A stretch of 64,000 nucleotides of DNA from Streblospio benedicti (taxonomy: Eukaryota; Annelida; Polychaeta; Spionida; Spionidae). The notes under the pieces were generated by a model, which saw only the letters and a program-made list of their open reading frames with translations, was not told the DNA's origin and made no database searches. Where the stretch lies: NCBI GenBank assembly GCA_019095985.1, contig CM032661.1, positions 21,866,753-21,930,752 of the forward strand. The letters run 5' to 3'. The number at the start of each line of letters is the position of its first letter. Positions within the stretch are counted from its first letter, which is position 1. Both the position numbers and the translations under genes were made by a program. This document shows positions 13,201 through 27,761 of the stretch, piece by piece.

Positions 13201-13919
13201 AAGTGACCAGGTGTAGCGGTTGTCATTGCACGAGTCGTATGTCTGGTCAACTAATTATGCCTCTAAGTGATTCAATTAGAGTAGATTGTTGGAATTCTTT
13301 CACACATATACATTGCTGCTATCCAACGAACGCATACCCAGGGCCAAATCATGTTTTACTATCTTTCGCCAAGTGGTATCAAAGCAAAGACCACGATCAG
13401 AGGATGCAAGGAGATATGTCAAATTCTAATGTCTGCGTTTGTTATGATATTATGCACCCCTTTTGTTCTTATGTCTGCTGCTCAGCCAAGTCTATATTAT
13501 CCACGCAATAGGCCTATCTATTGTGACAAACCAATGGTGTTTTCTCGAACTCCCCGTGGAACATGCAGTGGGGCTGCTTGCAGCGCTAGTGACCTACATT
13601 TTGAAGGGTTTGATTAACACCCACCCACAGATCCGATCGTAACTCCAACCCATGACCATCAACCACAAATCCTTCTCCCTCATATAATAGACATGATAGA
13701 AAGAACCTAGATGAGAAAACCAAACGTCATTGCCATTATCGTCCAAGCTTGAGCATACTTGACAGAAGAGTTGATCACCCCAGAGAATCAGTGTCAAATT
13801 ACGCTTCTCATATTACCCTACTTTTTCTCAAACTCATCTCTTTTGTTAAATATTTTAAAATGACCACCTGGTACACGTGGTGATGTTCACGCATGAAACC
13901 ACACATAAATACTAAAGTA

Positions 13920-14083
13920 CAGTAGGTCATCTTCATAAAGACCACCGTATGGCTGGTTTCACATGGTCACAGTAAAGAGGTGGTGGTAGATGCTCAAAGG
14001 TGAATGTTCAATATTGTTATAAAATCTTGAGACAATAAAAAGTGGTCTTATTATAGAAGCGGTCGTAATTGGAGGTTCTACTG
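13920..14083. mobile_element. Palindromic TA-flanked MITE
   Basis: The left end starts 'cagtaggtcatc' just after a TA. The right end reads 'gtcttattatagaagcg' + 'gtcgtaattggaggttctactg'. Length 164 bp matches the complete copy at 27762-27925, and the right end shows the 17-nt periodic structure of the family. No transposase; nonautonomous. Confidence 0.65.
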
Positions 14084-15547
14084 AATAGACGGACAGGAAA
14101 CCAGGGCACATATGCTTATGGATTAAAACTAAAAACAGAACCACAATTTTAACATATTAAAGACCCATATACTATTTCTGTGTATTTTCACAACAATGCC
14201 TTCCCCCAACACCTCTGAAACATGTCAAACTCCATGGTGAATGCTCATGAGGCGTCAAAATCCGTGTTTGTTATGGTAATTACCAGATTGGGGCGTTCAT
14301 ATGGTGTGAGGTGGGCAAACATAGAAAGTGTTGTGTCAAAGCCAGCCAATTATAAAAGTGTGTTGGCAAAATAGCTCATTGTGTAAGGAACACAGAGCAG
14401 TGTAGTCAGAAAACATTTCCCTGAGCTAGAAAAAACAGTTCAGTGTCAGCAGCATTGATGCAAAATATTGACCTGGGCGAGCGCTAGAAATCACAATGTA
14501 TATTCAGGATGTCCACAGCTCCGTAGCAGTGGAAAATTGGTTTTGGTTACTATGCTAATTATCGTATGACATTCTGAGGTGGATTATTGCAATCTAATTT
14601 TTGTATTATTTGCTCAAACTCACTTGGCTGTTTTCTTAATAACCTTTTGTTATTAGGTTTCATGGTAGTGGTTTTTAGAAAGTGGGGGCGTAGATCTCTC
14701 TCGTGGTGGGCTCCGAGCGAGGTCAGAAGAGACGTATGCATTAAACTGGCTCTGTGGGACCAAGCCACTATATTTATGAGTGCACTGTTTCTATTTGGCT
14801 GTAATGGAAGTTTTTTTGTATGTATCATTAACTGATTTATTCTATATATTAAGGTAAAGCCTTAGTAATTGACAATATATTGTAATAATTTAACTGGTGT
14901 TGAAATCAACAGTGGTTTTGCTAGCGTCAGATGTGTTGTTTACTTAGTTACGTAGAGAATAATATTTTCTCCCATACATTTACCATCCTCAAATACTATT
15001 GTACATTGTTAGGAAATACCATTCGTTTACTCAGACTTGTGTTCTAGTAATACAACATACAGCTGTATTCACCCAATGAAAAGCTTTTACTCTAGAGCTA
15101 GGAGTTGACCAGGATCCAATCACAGCAGACCGTCTGTACTGGACGCTTCTCAGAGTGTTGTTGCATGTTGTTGGATACACTGGACGGCTTGTTAACTATA
15201 TTGTTCCAACTTCTGCATATAACCAGGTTTTCATAGAACTGTGTGGACATATGCATCTTACCACAAAATGTCAGCATGATATTTGTCGGAAAACGGGAAG
15301 ATGGATAAGATTGCACCACAACGCAGGACAAAGTATGTCTATCCAAGCATTTTTGTGGCGTCACTGGTTGGTGTTAACTTATTTAAGTGTAATGCATTCC
15401 ACTATTGACCATATGCATAAACTACCTAACTTATTTCTCATCAGCAAGTAGTTTATTCAATACGACCCTTTGAGCGTCCCTCTCCACTAAGTCAGCCAAT
15501 ATCCTACCATACAAGAGATGCTGCCAATTAAGATCATCGGCGCGACT

Positions 15548-15682
15548 GCCCCCAGGTGGTCGCAATTGAGAGATGGTCTAATTATGGAGGTTAATGATGT
15601 TTTTTTTATGGAAGCTCGACACTGCAATAAATTGGCCTTTTGCATGGATGTTCTCAATAGAGTAGTGGTCTTATTTGGATAT
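15548..15682. mobile_element. Diverged palindromic MITE
   Basis: Has 'ggtggtcgcaattgagagatggtctaattatggaggtt' at the left and 'ttctcaatagagtagtggtcttatttgg' at the right, the periodic 17-nt end modules of the family, but the outermost CAGTAGAACC ends are lost. The two overlapping open frames here (one per strand) are a by-product of this insertion. Confidence 0.45.
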
Positions 15683-16900
15683 CCTACTGGACCATTATTT
15701 TCGTTCCTCAATGTCGACGAAACCTTTAACCAGGTGCAAAAAAGTAAACAAAACAAAGAAATTGAACATGTGTTTAAGTGAGACCACAAAAGCAGTAATT
15801 TTCTTCAGCTCTGATGACCTAATACCAGGCCACGGGGCGAAATACACATTCTAGCCATTTAGTTAAATACCGGGTGAGGCAGAAATATCGTGATTGAGAT
15901 CTTAATGTGCGGAGGGCCCCGTTACCCCTTGCCAGTTGAATTAACCAAGTCATTATTGACGTCTAATTAGATGCCATGAGCTGCCCAATTATTAGTCCAT
16001 TTTACTTTGCAAACCTCATTATGTATGCACCTCTTGCATCATATTTAAAAGAATTAATAAACAGCTAAAGTAGTTTTATAGTAAAGAATTTACAGTAGTC
16101 TTACTTGTTGCATATTAACCCTATGTAAGACAATTATCATTATGATCGTATCTATGCCAAGATAATTGCTACCTGCAATACCAAAATCCAGCCATATTCT
16201 ACATTTTGTTGTAATCTTAAGTTTTGCTACATGTGATATGTGTTGACCTATGCAGCTTTTTCCTCCATTCCAAAAAGGTTCTCTAACAATAGCACATTAC
16301 TAATTACTTTATCCATCCACCAAACAATAACGGATACGTGATTTTCAAGCGCACGCCATTTTAACATTTCTGCGGAGTCCACAGAAAAAGCGCCAAAGCG
16401 AATGTATAATTACACTTACATAACTCATTCATACTGCCATCAGTATAATACTAGCAATAGCGAGAGAGCTCCTGCCAGCCCGTGTGTAATGACATTACAG
16501 AGTGTTAATCACATAGGGGCTGGGACCTTATTGTTGCCTGATGACCCAATGTCTAACTTTACATGCAACACTTAAGTGATTTGCCAGGTGTTGACTGGAG
16601 GGTGCTTTTGACATGATGTTAGAAGTGTTAATTTCAGTGTGCCTAACCATATCTGTCTGGAGTGTAAGGGGTGGGGGTTATAAGAGGTCAAGCTATCCCA
16701 CACCCCTCTCTCTTTTTTATTATATTTCATGCATCTCTCTTGTCAGCCCTTTTCCCCACATCTCACAATTGTTAGGTTTTTCTCCCACATCGTAGGCCCA
16801 AGGAATTAGAGAGGACCTTGGTTAAGACAAATGTAGACAAATTTGGCTTTTACTATCAGACCTTGCAGCTTTGGTATTAGGGTTTCAAAGGCGAAAATTA

Positions 16901-17041
16901 CAGTAGAAACTCGTTAACTCGAATAATTGACAATATTAAAATGTTCGAGATAGCCACTATTTAAGATAACCAAACGATATTTTGTCATATTGTAGTGGAT
17001 GGGGAATGAAACTAGCATATCGAGATAACGAGTTTCTACTG
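16901..17041. mobile_element. Second inverted-repeat MITE, pogo/Tc1-like ends
   Basis: The 5' end cagtagaaactcgttaactc and the 3' end (read on the minus strand) cagtagaaactcgttatctc form terminal inverted repeats of about 23 bp around an AT-rich 95-bp core, total 141 bp. A TA precedes the left end. CAGT..-starting inverted repeats beside TA are typical of Tc1/mariner/pogo-type elements; with no coding capacity this is a nonautonomous copy. It shares only the outer 'cagtagaa' with the commoner 164-bp family. Confidence 0.7.
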
Positions 17042-17890
17042 TGCTGTAAATAGACACAACTGCAAGTGTTTGATATTAGCAAATGTCCATCAATTTAATT
17101 GTCTTATCACACTTAACTTCACTATGAATATTAGGACTTTATAATTACTAGAATTGAAATATTTTTAAATTGTGACACCTAAAATGATATGAGATCTGCA
17201 AAATAAATATATACAAGTGTGTAGTATATAATGTATATTAACAATATATTTAATGTTAAGCTACATGATATGCTACACATAGTGTTTGTTTCCACTATTA
17301 TTTTGTCGATTGAAACCCTATGCCACGCATTTGCAGGAATATAATGGGCTAATCAGATATTAATGAGTTATTACCTGTTGCCAAATGAAACTCTATGCAA
17401 TGAATTGCACTTGTGCAGGTTAGTATTACAAGTTATGATCACTCTATCTGTATTGTATATAGTATATGGCAAAGGTAGGTCTATAGACTCCACAGAATGC
17501 AATCATACAATTATGAACAAGAAATGTTGAAAAGTCACGGTAATTACCCAAATATGTACATTGTCAGCACGCTTTGAATTTCTCTGTCACATTTGCATTT
17601 AGATATTTCTTATTGTACTTTGATTCAATTGCATTCAACATTTCATCAAGTTTAGAGGGCTATATCTTGTATTACCACTGCAGGGGGCGAACAATATGAT
17701 ATTGCAACGGGCCTTAGCGTAGGCCTACATGTAATGCAGTCGTGCACACTTTCATGAAATTCAAGTGTTTTAATTTATAGAGTGACTTTACTACACGTTT
17801 TTATATTTGGTTGATATTAACCTAAGATTTGTAAATGAAGTCGAGCATCTATAAAAAGACAACATTGCCACATGCCACAGGGTTCAGATA

Positions 17891-18033
17891 CACGTGGTCT
17901 CAATAGAGAGGTGGCCTCATTGTGGAGAACTTCATGGTCTTTTCTCTTTTCGAAGGCGATGGTTCACGAGAAAATGGTCTTATCATAGAGGTGGTCTCAA
18001 TTTAGAGGTGGTCCTAATCGGAGGTTCTACTCT
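17891..18033. mobile_element. Palindromic MITE, modular right end well preserved
   Basis: The right end is a clean three-unit array: gtcttatcatagaggtg, gtctcaatttagaggtg, gtcctaatcggaggttc, then tact. The left part shows 'gtggtctcaatagagaggtgg' but has lost its terminal CAGTAGAACC. It belongs to the same family as 27762-27925. Confidence 0.6.
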
Positions 18034-19121
18034 ATTGCAATTAACATTCGTGTTTTATCTATCTTCATAGATGTAAAAAAAACCGCGCAATTACTGCCTC
18101 AGCCCAATCGCCAATCAATGCATTATAGACATAATTATGGCTGTCATGTTGACATTGCATATGAACAGTCTTTTTTATTTGTTTAATCTATCCATACTTA
18201 TCAGGGGACGTTTTCCATACGTAGAACTTCACATTTACAGCGACCAGGATCTGGTAGACTAATGTTTCCGAGTACGATGCACAGACATAGTACTATATTG
18301 ACATGTAAGAAAGAGGGTGAACTTCTATTATGCGTTATTCTCTATAATTCTTTTTTGCATGGTATTCATTTCAGCCAAGTTTCAATGAAAACAAATGTCA
18401 TTTCACACGACTGAACTTCAAATCGGAAACTAATGAGTGAAAACCACTCGACCCTTCACCTGTAAATGAGGACAATACAATTCATAGCCTACTATGTGGG
18501 GAGTGCAAAACATTAATATGTTGAGATGAGTTGATGACTATCACAATCATCTTGTTCTACTCAACTAGATATTGATGGACAGTTCGTGAGGCCTGTACGA
18601 TGAACTTGACTTAGCTGCACTTGTATTTGCTTGTCACCCATGGTAAGGGTCCCAGATTTTATGTGCTATAGACAAATTCTACCCATTTGCACTAGGAAAA
18701 CTGCCCCATAATCAGATGATCACTATTATATCGTGTTGGCCTATCAAGATAGCATGTACTGATATCTGGAGGTATATTTCAATCTCTCGCCTTATCTATA
18801 ATTCTAAATGAATGAAACCCATGGATTAAAAGTCCACAAAATGTATATTGTCTATCAATGAAATATATGCTGAAAATGTCAACCAGCTATGCTAAGTGCC
18901 TGCCGTGTCAGAGGGACTTTCTATTCGTGATGTTTGGTCTGGAGTACTCAAAAGGTATGTACATGTACATGATTGTATTATTTGTATAATACATTTAAAT
19001 GTCCAGTTTAAGCAGCATGAGAAATAGTGGGCCTTCTACTGAACCTTCCATTCTGATTCTGGTGCTCACCAATCACTCTGGGAATAATTTAAGCCAAGTT
19101 GCTACCGTGAAGAATTGGTGA

Positions 19122-19910
19122 GTGTTTGTTTTTCTAGTTAGTCCAATCCCCTTAATGAGGCAGAGCACATCCCGCCATCGCCCTCCTTCCCCGCCCAATG
19201 AACGGACGAGGAGCAACACGGTATTTCGGCGATGGTTGGCTCGGAGCCGCCCACCTGTGTCCCGGCAGGCAAGCTACATAACCGCGGGTTGGCCTCACCC
19301 GGTGACGACCCTCCTGGGGTGGTAGATGGCTCTTTCACATCCACGAGGATGGCTGAGGGAGATGGGCCATCCCCAGCCAAGCACTGCCCAGGTTAGGAAA
19401 AGCCGGGTGGGACATTTCCGACAGAGGGGCCGGTCTGTGAGGCCCCGTCCAGCCAGGCTTTCACCAGCTGAGCCCGGTCTAGTCAGCCCCTTGACAACGT
19501 GGACGCCACCAGCCAGGCCTCCACAAGCCTGGCCCTGCCCCGCCAGGCCCTAGTTAGTCAGGCCTCACACAGCAAGGTTCTTGCGAGCCTAGCCTCGTCC
19601 AGCCAGGCCCTTCCCCGACCAAGGCCCTGGCCAGCGATGGCGTGACCAGCCGTCAACATAGAGGTCCCGACAGCTGTGCCCACCCACAGGGCGAGCGTCC
19701 CCGCAGATGTCTACAGCATCCACGCCTTAGGGTGAGCACACACCCCGGACTTCTGAAGCGCCCACCTCGGCCGACAGCTGTGCCCACCCTCATGCTCATC
19801 AACTGCGATGTTTCTATTTTCTATTCCTAGATTGTATCTTGAAGTTTTGTATGTTTTTGTATTAGTCGTTGATGTTACATGTATAACAATAATTGTAAAT
19901 AAACTTCTTT
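19122..19910 (+). pseudogene. GC-rich decayed coding island with poly(A) signal
   Basis: About 700 bp of strongly GC-rich sequence stands in AT-rich DNA. From about 19430 to 19640 it consists of degenerate repeats around 'ccagccaggcc'. In one frame these read as repeated Ser-Ser-Gln-Ala / Thr-Ser-Leu-Ala peptides, but the reading frame is interrupted. An AATAAA lies at 19898-19903, after an AT-rich 3'-UTR-like stretch. A candidate 3' splice site (gtttttctag) ends at 19137, so this could be the last exon of a decaying gene, a retrocopy, or the 3' end of an unidentified mobile element. Competing open frames on both strands are a consequence of high GC. I do not recognise the protein. Confidence 0.35.
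19898..19903 (+). terminator. Poly(A) signal of the GC-rich island
   Basis: A canonical AATAAA followed within 20 bp by T-rich sequence, placed right after the GC-rich block falls to background composition. It supports a former or present transcript ending at about 19920. Confidence 0.4.
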
Positions 19911-22101
19911 AATTCTAATGTGATTTTGTTTTCCTGTACATACATGTAATTAAATATTTACAGAGACAAGAGCGTTACACTATATTAATAAATTATAATA
20001 AATCAAATTATAACATAAATTCAGGTATACTCAAATATCCGAATCAATAGGTAAAGATATGTTTGTATAAAATTAAGTGCGAAATCATCTGGTTTTGAGA
20101 AATACTTAGCAGCTGTTTGGGTGACCATTTTTTTAGTTATGATTGACCAAGAAAATCTCCCCTTATACTGTTTATTTTTAAAATGGAGACAGGTGCTGTA
20201 AGTGTTACAGAATCGTTGGTGCTATAGCTTAACTTACAAAATCCTTCGATTTTTTACATCATGCATTTGCATACAACACTCTTATGCATTGGTGATGGGC
20301 GTGGGGAATACCACTGTTAGTCATGTTACCAACAAAAACACCTTTTGACTAACTATGAACTACAATGTGCATAAATTCATAGTACAAAAAGCTAAACAAC
20401 TTGTAAAACACGAACACATTGCATTAGAGCAAATCACAAGAATATATAGTCAAGTTCAACAAAGAATTTGAATAATAGGTTGTCACTGCAACTCCCGATA
20501 ATAATAATAAGTTTATTCGGTGATAAATATCACACTGTGTCTTCAATGTTAATGATTATATAATGGCATAGAATTAATTTCCGCCCAGTAGGGATAGATA
20601 GATGCAGATATAATCATTATTTGACAAATTAATACTCATTCTTCATAGTTCATTAGTTCTCAATATCAGAGGGTGAGTTTATGTTTGTGTATTGTTGATT
20701 CAATGTCATTTTAGATAATATCACGTGAACATAATTTTCTTAATAACATAATAACATTGTTACATCTAATACATGGCACTAGTGTTAGGGATCTGTGTGG
20801 TGAAATGAATGTGTGATTAAGCTGGATCATGTCCCAAAATAAATACATGTATGTTAGTCACCATGTAAACAAGGTTTTTGGTGACACGAATGTCTAAGTA
20901 TTGATGTTGTGTGCTAATAAAAATTCTATTAAAGCAACCAGTGAAAATACATGCGTGCATATGTTTAAAACGATACATGAGCTTGAAAGGGTTTTAATAG
21001 ATTCCACATTCTCGGCCGCCCCTTTTTGGGAAAACCTGGGCCTACCCGTCACTTGAGAATGATTGTCTGTTTGTTTTCACGAATCAATTATAACTAGAGA
21101 ATTAAATTAGTGTTCTAATCATAATCGAGCGGTACCATCTTGAAGTCGGCATTTGGTCAACATGAAACGATCATACTTAAGGAGCTGTCCACAGCAATCG
21201 TGGATAATAATTAGTATACATGGAATACGGTCTTTTGTTTTCTCAACTACTTTGAAGCATGACAGAAGAACGTTAGTTCATAGCTGAATGTGGGCAAATT
21301 GTTCTGTGCCATACCTCTATTTACATACAAGTTGACTAATAGATTAACACTAATACATGTAATGACAGTAGGATATATGTTGTCAATCTGTGTCATTAGC
21401 AATATGCATATGGTTCTCTCTTGTATATGATTAATTTTAATGCGTTTATTAAGAAGTTCCTTCGGTGCTAAGCCCACGATTGTATCTAGTGTGCACTCTC
21501 AAGGCCACAACTAATAATAAGTTAATGCATAATTAGACTATCTAAAATCTCTGCCTTGCAGATTACCTAATAACTATATACGCCGCACTGGTATAAGTTT
21601 ATGGGTTGTTGATACATCTGCCTTCTAAAATGAGCCTACGTGTATTATACTGTATATTGCATAATGAATTTTGATTTTGAAAATTCAATCTACAGATCAC
21701 AACCGAATTATCAAGTTCTGGGGTACTTCTACAGTAAAAACGATTTTTTTTGCAGTTTTGTTTAACGCATGTACAGCTAATATCATAATGGCTAATAAAC
21801 AATGGGCTATTTGGACAGCGGCGACACAATATGTGTTTAGCACACAGTCATAATACGCATTTAGGGTTGGTTGTAGTAATATGGTTGATGCTGACGTTCA
21901 GTCTGTGTGTGGATATTTGAGCTCTTGACATAATTATCACAAGTTGATAGCTTGATGCAGTAGAAGTCAGAACAGAAATTTAGAATATGCAAGGATTATT
22001 CAAATCGGCCTTCATAAACCCAAGTAAAAGAGCATGAAGTAAACATGTATGTGTGTTAATACTAGCTTGTTTGCCTACTTGCTTGTTTGTTTGAATGATT
22101 G

Positions 22102-22134
22102 TAACTTACTTACTTACTTACTTACTTATTTACC

Positions 22135-22170
<36 letters not shown>

Positions 22171-22203
22171 TGAAACATACTTACTTATTTACTCACTTAC
22201 TTG
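22102..22203 (+). repeat. (TTAC)n microsatellite
   Basis: About 25 copies of ttac with a few interruptions (ttatttacc; atgaaaca). The Leu-Thr-Tyr repeat peptide in one frame is an artefact of it. Confidence 0.95.
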
Positions 22204-24566
22204 TTGGTTGGAGAAACGGCTGTTATATATTATGTTACTGGCATCTTTAGATTTTAAAATCGGACCACATGCCCGGGACCACATGTAAACATATTGTATG
22301 CACATACAATCTTACTGTGCGTAACATTTCTTCAAGATTGTTCAATAAAATGTCAATCAAAAAATTAGCAAACATGATTATTGATGTGAGCCATATACGT
22401 CATATAGACTTGTTATCCCGAATTAATATCATTAGTTCATCAGTTCACCACAGCTTTCAAAATACATACGTGCAAATTACAGCAAGAACATATTTCTTGT
22501 CGCCAAGTTCACCCCTTGTCTCCTATCCTTTAATCTGCAAACGGGTTGGCTTACAATACTCTATCAATAAAACTTGCTTAGCTACCGAATAAAAATCTGT
22601 GGTATACCCTTATCATGGTTCTAACTTTGATTCCTGCTAATCTTAATCGCCAGAAATAAGAAGTATGCACTTTGAGGTAACAAATTTGCCAGGCATTTTA
22701 TAGGATGCAGACAGCTAAGCCGCATGTCTGACCGTACGGCATCAGCGATGTTATGATTGGATCTGAATGATTAGGGTAACTCAGAAGTATGGACTTATTT
22801 ACCCTGGTTATGTACCACTGATGTGTAAGTGTAAGTAGCATGCACTTCCGTCACCCTCACCCTGAAAACACTGCCTTTCGTAAATTCGAAAAAAACAGTT
22901 TTTTTTTCCAGCATGCTTCAAACGAGACGTTGAGATCATTGTGAACATCTGCATAGTGGGTACTAGTATTCATTTTTCACATGGACAACATGATGCGTAC
23001 AATCATTACACATAACAAGCAGCCCACCCAGATGGACTTGTCGCTCCAAGGATTAAAATGTATGTGCAATAATGTACAAAGGAGATGCAAAATTGTCATG
23101 TCATATTAATCGCGAGATTTTGTTCACCATTAGAAGCATGTTATCAGAGTTATATAAAAGTTTAGTATTTAGAGCGGTTGATAATATAATCGCATTTGTA
23201 TAGAGACTCTATCCATGCAACACCTGATATGAAATATTTGGCAGACAAGACAGAAGATGGCATTCACACCTTCTTTGTACATGACAGCAGCTAATGCAGG
23301 CATTGGCTCTAGCATGCCGATTGCATCTTCTAATACTGTTTGTGTTACTATAACTTCTGTGGTCGCAACCAATGTATTGTTGTTATTGTGCTAAAGGAAA
23401 TGAAGATAGTAGAATTACTACCCTCCTTCAAAAAGCAAGATGGACGTTTCACTTAAAATATTCAAATTGTATTGGAATTGTAGCCAAAACACACGAGTAT
23501 TATAACAAATTGTGTGAAACAATGGTGTAATACTTGAAATCTGATTTTTTTACAGAAAAGGTTTGTCATTTGTTTAGTATAGGTACGATATGTGTGAGTT
23601 GTATATACCGATCTATGGTTTAGTGAAATGCACGCTCATTCGTACACACATGATGCAATAGTTTAATAGATTAGTAACCACAGCCAACCATATATTGCTA
23701 TATTTAATTTTGTATATTTCAAGTTAACGGGAAAGTGTATGGCATATATAAGCCGGTATACAAAAATTAGAGAACACAATACTTGTGAATATACGTGAAC
23801 AGAGTTAGGAATTTAAGTTCAAGATAAAGTAAGCAAGACCTCTTTCTCCACATGAAAAACCACATTGCTATCTCCGAGTATCCCCACGTCATGTAAAATT
23901 TAATATGAATGGTGTGTTTGACATTCATGATTATGATATTTGACATGCTCTATGTAGCCTGCCATGCTTATCATTCCAGAAATCTTCTAGAATTCTAGAA
24001 TTTTCCTCATCTCACAGATGCACAAAATACATTCATGTGAACTTGTGAATCATTTTTGACAATCACTTACAATCTCGTCCATGATATTAGATGGTGTGAT
24101 TTTTTTTAATTAATGATAGTTTACTTCTTCAGATTCCAAGTCTTATGGACACTCACTGGAATCTCATGTACTATCGGTGCTCTCTTCATTGACATTACAT
24201 TAAAACCTACTTAATTCCATGGTTGTGAGACCGGTGTTAATTTATTCTACATGTATGTCAAAATATACCATGTATAGTTCAACACATTGGTGCATACATA
24301 CATAATAGTATTTGGCGAGATGAATTATCACAATGCTCTATACCATGTGCACACCTACCATGTTTGTTGTCATTATGATCGTTGTAATGTTCCAGGGCCT
24401 GAATACATCTCAAAATAAAATGTTGGTCTGCTAGTGTGAAAATGTTTTTAAAAAACAGAAAGAAAAAACACAAAACCACACACGTACACAACAAACAGCG
24501 ACAAAATTCATTGGAATTTTGACATGTTGCGTGTTTAAAACCTATGAAATGACAAAACAATTCACT

Positions 24567-24613
24567 GGTTACACGTCGCCCCCTTTTCAAAACCCTGGAT
24601 CTGCCAGTGTCTA
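24567..24613 (+). repeat. Fragment of the 'CCTGGATCTGCC' repeat
   Basis: 'cgcccccttttcaaaaccc' then 'tggatctgccagtg', the short core shared with 1356, 40970 and 43622. Confidence 0.5.
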
Positions 24614-26484
24614 GGCTATATCATTTCCCACAAAAATAAGAATAACAAAATTATTAAAGTTGCCCACCGTTTAAGGCAATCCAACCCTCTGTGAGAGCGG
24701 TGCGGTGACAGCAGTAGACTGTTGGTCGCTAAAGCCAGAGCAGAAAACGACTTCTCGTCAGTGACGGTTTCTGTGCCTCTTTGACTATAGCAATAGGATT
24801 TTGGTAGTCCTAATGACCAGATTAACCTAATCACCATGCCATTAGCTTAATGAGCTGAAATGTCAATATGAGCACTTTAGGAATAGACTGGACATTTGAT
24901 GGAAATAGGATTAGTTATTGGATTTAACATGTTATATACATTTTAATCTATGGTTTGCTCATTTGCAAGCGTATTAGCTGGGTGATATAGTCAAACTATC
25001 TTCTATCTACCTTAATGTATACAACACTATGGATCCATGGACATTTGTAGCAATTTGATGGTGTTGTAAATTGTAAATGGATATTGCGTGCACATGTTTC
25101 TTTAATATACTAAATAAGGCGCTATTATTCGTTGTCATCCGGATTTTTAGATTGCACTTGCGTTAGCACTGTGAAATAAAACTGAGACAACCCTGACTCA
25201 AGAACATTGGACTATATCAACTGAGAAAGTGATTAACGTTGTAACCAGCTATCTCCATGTTATGTTCATAGCCGAAGTGATATCAAACTATAGAAAAGAA
25301 AAGAACCCAGGGTGTTTTATTTCCAAACATTAGCTACCAAATGTTGTGTAAATATTTTATTAGAGACAGCATACTGTTAGAATAAAGAAGGACTGGGGTA
25401 TATACCAGCCAGAGAAAGTCCTTTGGTCCCGTTCATATTTAATTTCATAATTTATGACACGTGATAAATTGTTTTCTCATGATTTGTAAGATCAATTTGA
25501 CAATTTAGTTTTTGGACTATGAGTAATAGAACTTTTGCATGATTTGCTACAACTATCAATAGTGGTAGACTTTTAAAATCTAATATTCTAGTATCTTCCA
25601 AACCATAGCAAACCTGGATGTCAGTTTTAAAACAGCAATATTGGATTATCAGAACTGACGGAAAGCCCAGTATTCTTTGTCATAGCTTTGAAGTTGATTA
25701 TCACTGGGAAAGTGTTACGGTAAGTTAAGAATGAATACGCATTTCAGGCATTGTAGCATCGTCAGAAGCATTTTCTATAGATTCGACATTATTTGATGAT
25801 ATAAGTATACGACTAAAGATAAGTGTATGTCAGATACATAAAATGGATCCACAGACACGAGAAAATACATACACACAAACAGTTAATGAAGTATATATGT
25901 TCAGTGAGATTGGTATAGCTAAACAATTTATGGTATAGTTGTTTTTACAAAGTTAAAAATGATATGTTGACAGGGTACTTTTTAAACTTCGCGTTAATAA
26001 GCGTGAAGCTTTCTTAATGGCAAGCGAAAGATTTCTTCCACTTTCTCATGAACCTCTATTATCGTGTAGGTTATCTTACATCAGATCACTGCATTGAATA
26101 CGGGAGTGAAATGTTATGGGCTGCAAATATCAACAATGCCATGGCACTGGTACTTGTAGGTAAAGTCAGTCTACCTTTGGAGTAGGTAGGAAAGTATGAG
26201 AAACACTGGATCCATTTCTCACAAGAAATGAATTAGATCCATTTGAATATTGTTACTATTACCAAAAAAAGAATAAAATTATAGGTGGCGAATATTATGC
26301 AATAAAATTTGCGTGCAATGAGAAACAAATGCAATAAATATTATATTACATCTATTTTAGAAAGAATGTATGAGTTTTGTTTGCACAGCCACACGCCTGT
26401 ATAGACCACATCCCTAATTTGCTGTGGTCACCTCCCACCACAAACTTCCACATGTTTCTTTGTGACAGAACATTAAGTGCAGTA

Positions 26485-26646
26485 CAGTAGAACCTCCGAT
26501 TAAGATCATACCCGAGTGGTCTCAATACAGAGGTAGGTCTATGAATCTATGAATAAGCCATTTGATTAACACTTGGGGATCACAGAAAGTGGTCTTATTA
26601 TAGGTGTGGTCTCTTTACAGAGGTGGTCTCAATTGGAGAATTGCTG
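26485..26646. mobile_element. Palindromic TA-flanked MITE
   Basis: Begins cagtagaacctccgattaag after TA. The right end shows 17-nt modules (gtcttattataggtgtg, gtctctttacagaggtg, gtctcaattggaga) and is worn at the last bases. Length about 162 bp, the family's usual size. Confidence 0.7.
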
Positions 26647-27761
26647 TTTTGGTGATTTTCATTTTCATTTGTCAAGCATCAGGGACCACTTGATAAACAT
26701 AACTAAGCCAATTAGATGAAGAGCTAATTTTTGTGATTGACATAGACTATAAACTACATCATTCATTCAACTGTTGATAATAAGGTTTTATTATAATGGC
26801 TTTGTTCGATGGATTGCAAGGCCTACTGATTAGTGCATGCATTATTAAATCATTGTCTAGACGTTCATACTTATTTGTTTGGATTGGTCACGTCTTTCGA
26901 CAATACCAATTGCATTTGCTGAGGAAACAAAGGATGCTGAATAAGATACTTCTTTTTTTTCTTTTTTCACACTGGCATAAGCAGTGAAAATGTGGCTTTA
27001 GAAAACCATACTAGGTCTATATATGGGCAACTCCACAGACAAAGTGAAAGGATATTATGTATGAGCTTATGTAAAGCAGTAGTGGTATGACGACATCACT
27101 GAAGTCGATAAGTCATATGTGTACATGAGCAGACAAGACTTCCGCTGTACTGTCTTTAAGTAGACCTTGTGTATAAGAGCTACTGATTGTCACGATATTG
27201 TGTGCTAAGACCATGGCCAATCTGTTAACTGTTAAGTTATATGAATGAATAATAAAACTTCCTTAAATGTAATTATTCTTATGAAATACCTTGTACGACC
27301 TTGTAATGTTCTATGCTCAATGGTGTTACATAGTTGATAATACTGAAACCATTATATGCATAACACCCCGGCATAACACATTTTCAAGTAATGCTTGCAA
27401 TTTTCTAACACTATCAAATTTAGCATTCTTGCTCAATATTTACTTTGCTCATTAAACAAAAAATGCGCGTGCCTATTTCGAATATGTGTAACTTAAAACC
27501 ATGTGCAACTACAGGCAATATTCAACAAAAAGTATTGCCATTTCATTTGCATGATCATAGTAATTTACACCACCAAAGATGAGACACTGGAGCAAGTGCT
27601 CTAGTTACAGTGATGATAATGACGCATGTAAAACTACTTATAATTGTCAGTAATTTATACCTATGACATATATTCGTTGGCAATGGAGATGATTTACACT
27701 CATCATTTATGTTGTCAGTGTTTTAAATGTTCAAATTTGTACGTTTTTAATAAATATCACA

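Noticed and set aside
15098-15789. Overlapping open frames of about 90-100 codons on both strands
   Set aside because: Equal on both strands, no splice sites, and the second half lies over a diverged MITE.
22049-22288. Leu-Thr-Tyr repeat frame that resembles a repetitive protein; also considered as CRISPR-like repeats
   Set aside because: Simple TTAC tetranucleotide repeat, with no spacers.
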